NCBI GenBank assembly: GCA_004376305.1
Contig: SOKD01000131.1
Span: 1-5,616 of the forward strand
Direction of reading: 5' to 3'
DNA: 5,616 nucleotides
DNA from: Candidatus Cloacimonadota bacterium
GTDB lineage: Bacteria > Hydrothermota > E44-bin80
A program made the position numbers and the translations under genes. This document shows positions 1 through 5,152 of the stretch, in pieces (position 1 is the first letter of the stretch; each line of letters opens with the position of its first letter). The notes under the pieces were generated by a model. The model ran no database searches, had not been told where the DNA came from, and worked only from the letters and a program-made list of their open reading frames with translations.

Positions 1-382
1 CAGGAATGCCATCGTTGTTTGTATCGTTCCAGGCGTTTCTTGTATCGAAAATGTCCGGGATATTGAGATACAAAATTCCAAAGGAGAGGGCATTCTTTGC
101 ATTTTTCCCCGGTAGGACAAAGGTTGCAGCATCGTAGGTCATAAGGTCCTTGAATTGTGATGAATGCATAACGAAGACAGTTTTCTTATCTATTTGTACG
201 GTCCCGGCTGGATTCCAATAGAGTGATGTCGCATCATCCGCCAGTGACGTGAATGCTTCGCCCATCCCATATGACCGGGCACCAAGACCAAGACCTAAAA
301 ATTCTTCAGCATACTTAGCAAGCGGATAAACCGATTGCGGATAAAAAATAAGTGTTAAGAGTATAAACCGTAAACATTTCAT
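1..382 (-). CDS. PorV/UPF0164-type outer-membrane protein, N-terminal part
   Basis: The gene runs off the left edge, leaving 127 residues. Residues 1-21 look like a Sec signal peptide (MKCLRFILLTLIFYPQSVYP). Residues 29-60 carry the family hallmark: LGLGAR, then YGMGEAF, then ADDATSLYWNPAG. This block is typical of PorV/PorQ and UPF0164 proteins, which are FadL-like outer-membrane beta-barrels; the exact role of this copy is inferred only. Near the cut end the segment DTRNAWNDTNNDGIP (113-127) has the Asp/Asn-rich look of a calcium-binding loop. The start at 382 was chosen because AAGG lies about 9 nt upstream. An in-frame ATG five codons earlier (395-397) is possible but has no better ribosome site. 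The gene follows the FecR-domain gene by 61 nt on the same strand, with no convincing promoter of its own, so it is probably the third gene of that operon. Confidence 0.82.
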   Translation of the reverse strand, partial: MKCLRFILLTLIFYPQSVYPLAKYAEEFLGLGLGARSYGMGEAFTSLADDATSLYWNPAGTVQIDKKTVFVMHSSQFKDLMTYDAATFVLPGKNAKNALSFGILYLNIPDIFDTRNAWNDTNNDGIP

Positions 383-401
383 ATTAGACGCCTTCATTCT
401 T

Positions 402-429
402 GAACACGAAAAATTCTGTGTTCTCTGTG
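402..429 (-). repeat. Short CAC-type intergenic repeat with hairpin
   Basis: On the minus strand this reads as two 9-nt units, CACAGAGAA then CACAGAATT, followed by TTTTCGTGTTC. GAACAC at 402-407 is the exact inverse of GTGTTC at 418-423. In RNA the arms could extend to a 9-bp stem with one bulged A and a three-base loop. No T-tract follows, so it is not a standard terminator. It fills most of the gap between the FecR-domain gene and the PorV-type gene. A related element lies at 4548-4574. Confidence 0.5.
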
Positions 430-443
430 ATTAAACAAGACTA

Positions 444-1145
444 CTATAGAAAGCCGAGACAACCTTTCTTCATTTGCTTCTTAATACCTTTTTCAATCTC
501 TTTCTGTTTTTCCTGGATGTAATCGCGAATGTACATCGTGGCCCTCTCCTCTAAATTCTTAATCTCTTGTTCCGTAAGTTTTCTGACATCCGGAATTCCT
601 TCTGCACCAACAAAATACTTGAATTGACCTTTCAGTAGGTATGCTTTTGCATCCTTAATGAGAGCTTTTGCCAGTAGTTCTCCTGAGAGAACATTAAATG
701 ATGTTTCCTGCTTTTCATTGACAGCAACCTCGAACACGGTTCCTCTCACTGTTGCAACTGCGGTTGGTGTAAACACCCGAAATGAATCTCCCTTTCTCAA
801 TTTTGTCACTTTGCACAGGATACTCCCTACCCATGTTTTTAAACGAGTAGTAAAGAGTCCTTGTTCCCTTTTTAATTGTCCAATTTTAAGAATTGAGTTC
901 GGCAGAATAGATGAAACAGAACCATCTTCATATGTTATTTCCGCACTTGATTCATCAGCTGTTACAATGCTGTCCCCGGGGTAGATTCTCATATTGATTT
1001 CGGTATATGCTAATGTTTGTTTCCGGAATACCGAAACCTCACCCTTGAAATAGGTGAGCGTAACTTTCTGAGTATCAGGATAGAGAAAGGAGACGGACAG
1101 GATTAAAAAAAACAGGAAAATCGCTGCAGTTTTTGTTTTGTGCAT
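444..1145 (-). CDS. Exported FecR-domain protein
   Basis: A 233-residue protein. Residues 1-24 form a Sec signal peptide (basic start, hydrophobic core about 7-22). There is no lipobox cysteine or second membrane segment, so it is probably periplasmic or surface-exposed. The FecR-type beta domain spans about 52-155: YPGDSIVTADESSAEITYEDGS style repeats, then the diagnostic TPTAVATVRGTVFEV at 126-140. The last 45 residues (about 189-229) are highly charged and probably helical, ending in a Lys-rich tail. FecR domains of this soluble type are common in envelope proteins; the name comes from the iron-citrate anti-sigma regulator, but this protein lacks the cytoplasmic and membrane parts, so an anti-sigma role is not supported. 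The minus strand has AGGAAAGG just before the ATG. The gene ends in two consecutive TAG stops (441-446). It lies 28 nt after the lamin-tail gene and is presumably co-transcribed with it. Confidence 0.85.
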   Translation of the reverse strand: MHKTKTAAIFLFFLILSVSFLYPDTQKVTLTYFKGEVSVFRKQTLAYTEINMRIYPGDSIVTADESSAEITYEDGSVSSILPNSILKIGQLKREQGLFTTRLKTWVGSILCKVTKLRKGDSFRVFTPTAVATVRGTVFEVAVNEKQETSFNVLSGELLAKALIKDAKAYLLKGQFKYFVGAEGIPDVRKLTEQEIKNLEERATMYIRDYIQEKQKEIEKGIKKQMKKGCLGFL

Positions 1146-1173
1146 TTCCTTTCCTGTTTATGAATTCGACGAG

Positions 1174-1797
1174 CTAAAAACCAAAAAGCTTCTTCTTTAT
1201 GGAATAGATGGCTTTAATTTTACCCCAGGTACTTTGATTGAATCCCGTAAAATTATTGCTGTGATCTGGTGTGGGGAAGCGTTCCGTGAAGTCCAAGGAA
1301 GGGTTGTTGGAATCCTTTCCATCTGGATCGCGAGCGAGGCTCATTCCAAAAGAGACTGTATGTGCGGCATTTGTTGCTCCCATTTCTCCACCATCACCAA
1401 ACCACACTGCATCAATTTCCGTATTCTCGCTATTAAAGAAATGAATATCATCACCAGTTTTGTCAATGATGACAGCCTCTCCGTACTCGATAACATTTTT
1501 TACAAGTCCCCAGAGGGAAGCCATCACATCACTGCTTGCTGCAAGTATAAGGAAATCCTTTGCGTTCACAATGGTTCCTGCAGGTATGGTAAAAGCATTG
1601 TTTGAATTCTTTGATGTACCTATTTTCCAACCACTGATATTTATATCACTATTTGAACTGTTGTATAACTCGATCCATTGGGTATCGTTTCCACTGGTTC
1701 TTGTTGTATAGTAAAATTCATTAATAGTGATATCTCCAGCGGCAAGAAAAGAAAGAAATATTATAAGACAAAGGAAAACAAACATGTAAAGTTTCAT
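1174..1797 (-). CDS. Exported lamin-tail-domain (LTD) protein
   Basis: A 207-residue protein. Residues 1-20 are a hydrophobic signal peptide ending in LAAG. A single lamin-tail domain fills most of the rest. It begins with ITINEFYY (23-30), followed by QWIELYN (40-46) and DINISGWKIG (51-60). It closes with the usual LTD C-terminal signature: SLARDPDGKD at 153-162, then FPTPDHSNN at 174-182. Bacterial LTDs are immunoglobulin-like beta folds found in exported and cell-surface proteins; binding or anchoring roles are suspected but not proven, and no enzymatic partner domain is present here. The tail (190-207) is basic. The start is firm: AGGAGG lies at 1801-1806, three bases before the ATG, and the next in-frame ATG (codon 5) would be too far away. 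It is the first gene after the promoter at 1823-1851. Confidence 0.87.
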   Translation of the reverse strand: MKLYMFVFLCLIIFLSFLAAGDITINEFYYTTRTSGNDTQWIELYNSSNSDINISGWKIGTSKNSNNAFTIPAGTIVNAKDFLILAASSDVMASLWGLVKNVIEYGEAVIIDKTGDDIHFFNSENTEIDAVWFGDGGEMGATNAAHTVSFGMSLARDPDGKDSNNPSLDFTERFPTPDHSNNFTGFNQSTWGKIKAIYSIKKKLFGF

Positions 1798-1822
1798 AGC
1801 CCTCCTTTTAAGTCTATACTAT

Positions 1823-1851
1823 AAAATAGTGCAAAATGCGAATTTTGTCAA
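1823..1851 (-). promoter_or_regulatory. Sigma-70-type promoter of the LTD-FecR-PorV operon
   Basis: Reading the minus strand, TTGACA (1846-1851) is a perfect -35 box. A spacer of exactly 17 bp is followed by TATTTT (1823-1828) as -10. A run of A residues directly upstream of the -35 (about 1853-1868) resembles an UP element. The predicted start is near 1816, giving a leader of about 20 nt that holds the AGGAGG ribosome site. The spacer contains a perfect inverted repeat, CAAAAT-GCGA-ATTTTG (1832-1847), which could be an operator; that part is inference. Confidence 0.75.
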
Positions 1852-1897
1852 GTGTTTTTTTTCTTTTTCGAAGAAAAACAATATTCGGATTTTCTAT

Positions 1898-3124
1898 TCA
1901 GAGAAGGTCTGTTTTTGTATAGAGAATTGCTTCGTAAGGTGAAAACGTTGAAATTATCTTGCCTTCTGCTTCAAGTTTTCTGAGCAATCTGCTCAAATGG
2001 TAAGATGGCAAGGGGCTAAGCATATAAAGATGGAAATGAGGGACATCTTTTGTAATATTAGATAGAATGTACTCCTCAAGCGAAAGGGGCTTTCTAACCG
2101 GTAATTTTTTCGCTTTCTTCAGATATGTTTTGAATGCATTGTCATCGCTGAGTACCGTCATAAGAGTTCTGAAGAGCGATGCAGGGTCGTTATCGAGTTC
2201 AATGAATAGCTTAAGAAAATCTGATTGTGTTTGTCGCTTTGAAATCATCTGTTTGATAATTTTCAGGTCATCCACAGATGCCCCAAAAATCTCCATACCT
2301 TCATATGCAATTGAGAAGATCTCGGAAAAGATTGCTGTTACCGGCTTGTTTTCTCCGTACCAGTAAAGTGTAGCTTGCAAGCCATCCTTTGCTGCACTCA
2401 ACCGGTTCATTGAATGCCATTCAATCATGTTCCTTTCTGCTTTCATTTTTTTTGCCCGTTTTACGACACCATACAGCAAACCCGCGCACAGGGCAGTGTA
2501 CTCCTCCATCAGAGTTATATCAGAAGCTGAATCAAGGCAGCGTATTTCTATTGTCGGTTTTCGCGGAAGTCTTACCTGCACGTCTTCACCCCAACCTCCC
2601 CTGGCACATTGTGGTATTCTCATCTCAACCGGAAAGGAGCACCATTCCGCATTATAAGCAACTCTGTAACTCTTAAATTTCCCGATGTCAAATCTTGAAA
2701 AGGGACTATTGCATGCAAGCGCGACAAGACACGGGACATAGGGAATCATTGCATTGGTAATCCGGATAGCATCGGTGAAATCAGGAATCGTGCCAATGTG
2801 AATGTGGGAACCGATAGGCATCTGTTCTGTTGGACGAGCACCAATAGGCAGGATGGTGTAACCCTTTTTTGTTGCTATTTTCCTGGCGCATGCGATAAGC
2901 GTTCTATTCTTTTCCTTGAATTCATCCCAGTTTGACCCTATTGTCATACGTAGTTCCAAAAGGTCAATATCAATCCCGGTGCGTGCCCAGGGGAGTTTTT
3001 TACGGATTTCATCGGCGATTTTCACTATCTCATCCTCACCGGCTGATTCAGTTGTTTTCTTCAGAACCGCCATTTCCCAATCGTAGCCAACGGTGAGGGA
3101 ATGAAAGGGATGCTTCCTACTCAA
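1898..3124 (-). CDS. GCS2-family carboxylate-amine ligase (glutamate-cysteine ligase-like)
   Basis: A 408-residue cytoplasmic protein, no signal peptide. Family signs: GYDWEM (13-18) at the place of the N-terminal acidic box, LELRM (56-60), GSHIHIG (105-111) with the His pair typical of YbdK/GCS2 ligases, and TIEIRCLDS (191-199) matching the family's EIR..D strand. GCS2 enzymes join the gamma-carboxylate of glutamate, or a related acid, to an amine using ATP and Mg2+; the substrate here cannot be read from the sequence. Residues from about 340 extend past the usual catalytic core. The stretch YHLSRLLRKLEAEGKI (373-388) plus a following beta-like strand looks winged-helix-like, but this is weak. 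The start is TTG at 3122-3124, with GAGG seven bases upstream. The first in-frame ATG is codon 18 and would remove the GYDWEM box. It overlaps the upstream gene by 8 nt, so the two are probably translationally coupled. Confidence 0.8.
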   Translation of the reverse strand: MSRKHPFHSLTVGYDWEMAVLKKTTESAGEDEIVKIADEIRKKLPWARTGIDIDLLELRMTIGSNWDEFKEKNRTLIACARKIATKKGYTILPIGARPTEQMPIGSHIHIGTIPDFTDAIRITNAMIPYVPCLVALACNSPFSRFDIGKFKSYRVAYNAEWCSFPVEMRIPQCARGGWGEDVQVRLPRKPTIEIRCLDSASDITLMEEYTALCAGLLYGVVKRAKKMKAERNMIEWHSMNRLSAAKDGLQATLYWYGENKPVTAIFSEIFSIAYEGMEIFGASVDDLKIIKQMISKRQTQSDFLKLFIELDNDPASLFRTLMTVLSDDNAFKTYLKKAKKLPVRKPLSLEEYILSNITKDVPHFHLYMLSPLPSYHLSRLLRKLEAEGKIISTFSPYEAILYTKTDLL

Positions 3125-4490
3125 GATGCAACCTCACTTTCAATTCCGTATCTGCAACTGTTGCGTTGATTTCATTGATATCATTTTTTGCCACCATCGT
3201 GTAATAGAAAATTCTTCCCTGAATATCCTTGATTTTGCGGAGTCTCTTCATTTTTATGGTTTTAATGGTGCTCCCCGTATCTATCAGTATCTTTCTTTCT
3301 TTATCGGATTGAGAATAGAATACAAATGATAAGGGGGTAGAGTATCCTGTTATTGAACCTTTTGAGACAAAAAGTAGCTGTTGGTTTGAAAAGCAGTAGC
3401 AGTTCCCGGTTGCTACTACAGTAATATATTCCTTCTCCTTGCGCGGCTCGATTTTCGTTTCTCTGTAGGTGATGTGCATGCGCGGTGTTTTGTTTTTGTC
3501 TCCTGTCCACAGGTAATTCAGTTTTGAAGTGCTGAAGAATATAATCAGTATTTCGTGTGAAAGTTCGTTTTCCAGAATGATGAGCCCGGGTTCTGGAGTG
3601 AAGTGACAATGCTGCCACTCCCACCATGCAGAATCATCCCAGCCTCGTTTATAAAGCGGCTTATTGAACCTGATGGTATGCAAACCGCTTTTTTCAGGAA
3701 TATGGTACAGATTCATGTAATTTGGAATGCCACCGATAGCAAAGAAAATCCGCTGGGTCAATGCAATCTTCTTCTTCTGTTTCTTTTCTTTTTTATTCTT
3801 TTTTTTCGTTTTTGCAGGCTTAAAATGAAAACGGACGGTGTTGACCAGTCCCGGAAAGGTCTTGAAGAACGAAAACTTCTTTTCAATCGATAATCCTTTT
3901 TCTTCCTTTATTTTGGTAATGAAAGTGAGCGTGTTCTTTCCTTTAGTAGACTTCAGTGTGTATGATGTATTCCACAATCGATCTGGTTTTCCATGCTTCC
4001 CCAATGTTTCTTCAATGCCACCAAGTTCCACATATCCTTTTTGTTTGTAATAGCAACCTCCATAGAGTTCGTTCTTATGACTACCCTTATTGAAGAGTTG
4101 ATATAATCGAGCTCCATAATAAGGAGAGAGAACTGCTGTTATGAAGGGATTGTTAAAGAGAATTTCCTTGTAACCATCACTGTCTATGTCCTTTTTGGTG
4201 AATCCTTTCCATTTCTTTGCTTTTCCCTGTATGCCGAGTTCTGTTATGCATTGCTTTGTTTCATCAGCATTCAGAACAATAAGGTCACCCCTTTTTACCA
4301 TCCAATCCTTTAAAAATGGCCGTTTTATCGACATGGTTTTGCCTTTGATGCCCTTTGGAGTTTTAATTGTTTTTTTCGAAGAGCCCTTTATCCTTACCTT
4401 GACAGAGAAGGTCTCATACGGAAAATCCTCAATGCTCCCTGATCCTTTTATCTTTCTAATGTGCATAATCTCAGCGAGAAGACGAACCAT
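3117..4490 (-). CDS. Protein of unknown function with mutarotase-like central domain
   Basis: 457 residues, no signal peptide or membrane segment, so probably cytoplasmic. No family is recognised with certainty. Residues 101-110 (DIDSDGYKEI) form a D-x-D-x-DG loop like those that precede sugar-binding beta-sandwich domains. They are followed by ITAVLSPYYGARLYQL (117-132) and ELGGIEETLG (155-164). The pattern 'native strand, P..GARL..L' resembles galactose-mutarotase-like domains, including the non-catalytic ones attached to glycosidases; this is a resemblance only. An aromatic cluster, WWEWQHCHFTPEPG, lies at 289-302. A lysine-rich stretch at 224-241 interrupts the domain. The start is ATG at 4488-4490, with AGGAGG five bases upstream. 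The frame is open seven codons further to a TTG, but that start would read through the ribosome site. It leads the operon with the GCS2-family ligase and overlaps it by 8 nt. A role in handling a glycan or sugar conjugate is inference. Confidence 0.72.
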   Translation of the reverse strand: MVRLLAEIMHIRKIKGSGSIEDFPYETFSVKVRIKGSSKKTIKTPKGIKGKTMSIKRPFLKDWMVKRGDLIVLNADETKQCITELGIQGKAKKWKGFTKKDIDSDGYKEILFNNPFITAVLSPYYGARLYQLFNKGSHKNELYGGCYYKQKGYVELGGIEETLGKHGKPDRLWNTSYTLKSTKGKNTLTFITKIKEEKGLSIEKKFSFFKTFPGLVNTVRFHFKPAKTKKKNKKEKKQKKKIALTQRIFFAIGGIPNYMNLYHIPEKSGLHTIRFNKPLYKRGWDDSAWWEWQHCHFTPEPGLIILENELSHEILIIFFSTSKLNYLWTGDKNKTPRMHITYRETKIEPRKEKEYITVVATGNCYCFSNQQLLFVSKGSITGYSTPLSFVFYSQSDKERKILIDTGSTIKTIKMKRLRKIKDIQGRIFYYTMVAKNDINEINATVADTELKVRLHLE

Positions 4491-4495
4491 TCTTT

Positions 4496-4501
4496 CCTCC
4501 T
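4496..4501 (-). promoter_or_regulatory. Ribosome binding site that fixes the 4490 start
   Basis: The minus strand reads AGGAGG, then AAAGA, then ATG. This perfect Shine-Dalgarno site, with a five-base spacer, selects the ATG at 4488-4490 over the in-frame TTG at 4509-4511. Confidence 0.88.
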
Positions 4502-4547
4502 GATAGTACAAACGGGGGAACGTGCGGACCCATTCCCTCTTTTAAGC

Positions 4548-4574
4548 CACGAATTCTCACAAAAAACACGAATT
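4548..4574. repeat. Short CAC-type intergenic repeat
   Basis: On the plus strand CACGAATT occurs at 4548-4555 and again at 4567-4574, with a degenerate unit CACAAAAAA between them (4558-4566). The units are spaced 10 and 9 nt apart. The same type of 9-nt periodic CAC unit occurs at 402-429. It lies in the leader of the minus-strand operon, about 58 nt before its ATG. Confidence 0.5.
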
Positions 4575-4625
4575 TATTTGACTCAACATTCCCGAACAAA
4601 GAAGATACAGCAAAATGCATTTGTA

Positions 4626-4649
4626 TGCTAATACTAGCACGCTGCTAAT
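4626..4649 (-). repeat. Overlapping inverted repeats in the operon leader
   Basis: The plus strand reads TGCTAAT (4626-4632), TAGCA (4635-4639), TGCTAAT (4643-4649). The central arm can pair with either flank, giving two stem-loops of 5-7 bp that exclude each other. The outer arms are also a 7-bp direct repeat spaced 17 nt apart. It could be an RNA switch, a DNA operator, or chance. Confidence 0.4.
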
Positions 4650-4705
4650 CTGCTCGTTCGAAAGAGACTGCAACTCATTGAACTAAGTATAATTTCAAGA
4701 GTCGC

Positions 4706-4734
4706 AGCATACAATAGATTCATTTGATTGTCAA
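4706..4734 (-). promoter_or_regulatory. Sigma-70-type promoter of the mutarotase-like/GCS2 operon
   Basis: On the minus strand, TTGACA (4729-4734) is a perfect -35 box. After exactly 17 bp comes TATGCT (4706-4711) as -10. Predicted start near 4699, so the leader before the ATG at 4490 is about 210 nt. A perfect inverted repeat, ATTTGA-TTG-TCAAAT (4722-4736), covers the -35 and may be an operator. A second -10-like TATACT lies just downstream but has a poor -35. Confidence 0.68.
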
Positions 4735-4760
4735 ATCATTTGTTGCCTATTTTATTTTTC

Positions 4761-4789
4761 TTGACGAAACTTTGTCTTTGTGATATAGT
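4761..4789 (+). promoter_or_regulatory. Sigma-70-type promoter of folB-folK, predicted leaderless start
   Basis: TTGACG (4761-4766), a 17-bp spacer and TATAGT (4784-4789) match the consensus at five of six positions in each box. A T-rich tract precedes the -35. Only six bases separate the -10 from the folB ATG, so the predicted first transcribed base is the A of the start codon itself. No Shine-Dalgarno sequence is present. Confidence 0.78.
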
Positions 4790-4795
4790 GCAGTA

Positions 4796-5152
4796 ATGGA
4801 TAAAATACTTTTGAAGGGTATGGTATTTTATGGTTACCACGGATCAAACCTGGCAGAAAAGCAACTGGGACAGCATTGGGAAGTGGATGTTGAAATTGCA
4901 GGTGACCTTTCTGTTCCCGGTTTATCCGATAACCTAAAGGATACGATAGATTATACAGAGGTATACGGGAAAGTGAAGAAGGTTGTAGAACATGAGACCT
5001 TTTCACTGCTTGAGAGCATTGCTGAAAGGATTGCAGAGAAATTGCTTAAATCTTTTCAAGCATATGAGGTTTTAGTAAAGGTTAAGAAGCAACATCCCCC
5101 TCTTGGAGGACCAATAAAATATGCATGTGTTGAGATCAGAAGAAAAAAATAG
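4796..5152 (+). CDS. folB: Dihydroneopterin aldolase
   Basis: 118 residues, the normal size for FolB. The enzyme cleaves 7,8-dihydroneopterin to 6-hydroxymethyl-7,8-dihydropterin and glycolaldehyde in folate synthesis. It acts in the cytoplasm, usually as an octamer. Motifs in order: FYGYHG (11-16), E21 at the conserved catalytic/binding Glu followed by LGQ, the LKDTIDYTEV block (48-56 region) with Tyr53, LLESIAERIA (71-80) with the pterin-anchoring Glu73, and VKVKKQHPPLGG (94-105) in which Lys98 matches the catalytic Lys. All expected active-site residues appear present. The ATG is correct because family members begin 'MDKI..KG..FYGYHG'; the internal ATG at codon 9 would cut into the fold. 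There is no ribosome site, and the promoter implies a leaderless mRNA. folK overlaps its last 32 nt. Confidence 0.95.
   Translation: MDKILLKGMVFYGYHGSNLAEKQLGQHWEVDVEIAGDLSVPGLSDNLKDTIDYTEVYGKVKKVVEHETFSLLESIAERIAEKLLKSFQAYEVLVKVKKQHPPLGGPIKYACVEIRRKK
5105..5110 (+). promoter_or_regulatory. Ribosome binding site of folK inside folB
   Basis: GGAGGA lies 10 bases before the folK ATG and is embedded in the folB codons for the conserved LGG. The spacing is a little long, but no other start has a better site, so it supports ATG at 5121 and translational coupling with folB. Confidence 0.6.

Larger units (their letters stand above)
4491..4795. other. Divergent intergenic region, 305 nt
   Basis: No gene was found here. 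The region holds the ribosome site of the minus-strand gene (4496-4501), a CAC-type repeat (4548-4574), overlapping inverted repeats (4626-4649), the minus-strand promoter (4706-4734), a hyphenated palindrome (4722-4736) and the folB promoter (4761-4789). About 210 nt of it should be transcribed as the leader of the minus-strand operon. I see no known riboswitch consensus. Confidence 0.7.

Noticed and set aside
405..440. Separate promoter for the PorV-type gene (TTGTTT with AATTTT at 17 bp)
   Set aside because: Both boxes are poor and the -10 falls inside the hairpin/repeat; co-transcription with the FecR gene is simpler.
1864..1878. Inverted repeat TTTTTC-GAA-GAAAAA as a terminator after the GCS2-family gene
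   Set aside because: The stem is nearly all A-T, and on the minus strand it is followed by A residues, not T. The A-tract is better read as UP-element-like DNA upstream of the TTGACA box.
2067..2676. Open frames on the plus strand opposite the GCS2-family gene
   Set aside because: They lie antisense to a well-supported gene, have no ribosome site or recognisable motif, and overlap one another.
4491..4511. Seven-codon N-terminal extension (TTG start) of the mutarotase-like protein
   Set aside because: The extension is encoded by the AGGAGG ribosome site itself, and an ATG follows at ideal spacing.
4548..4574. CRISPR array
   Set aside because: Units are only 9-10 nt, degenerate and without spacers; no cas genes are present.
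4687..4692. Second -10 box (TATACT on the minus strand) downstream of the main minus-strand promoter
   Set aside because: The -10 is good, but the matching -35 at 17 bp is TTGTAT, which fits at only three positions; the upstream TTGACA promoter is clearly stronger.
4752..5006. Minus-strand open frame across the folB promoter and 5' half
   Set aside because: It is the antisense shadow of folB; its composition is not protein-like and no start signal supports it.
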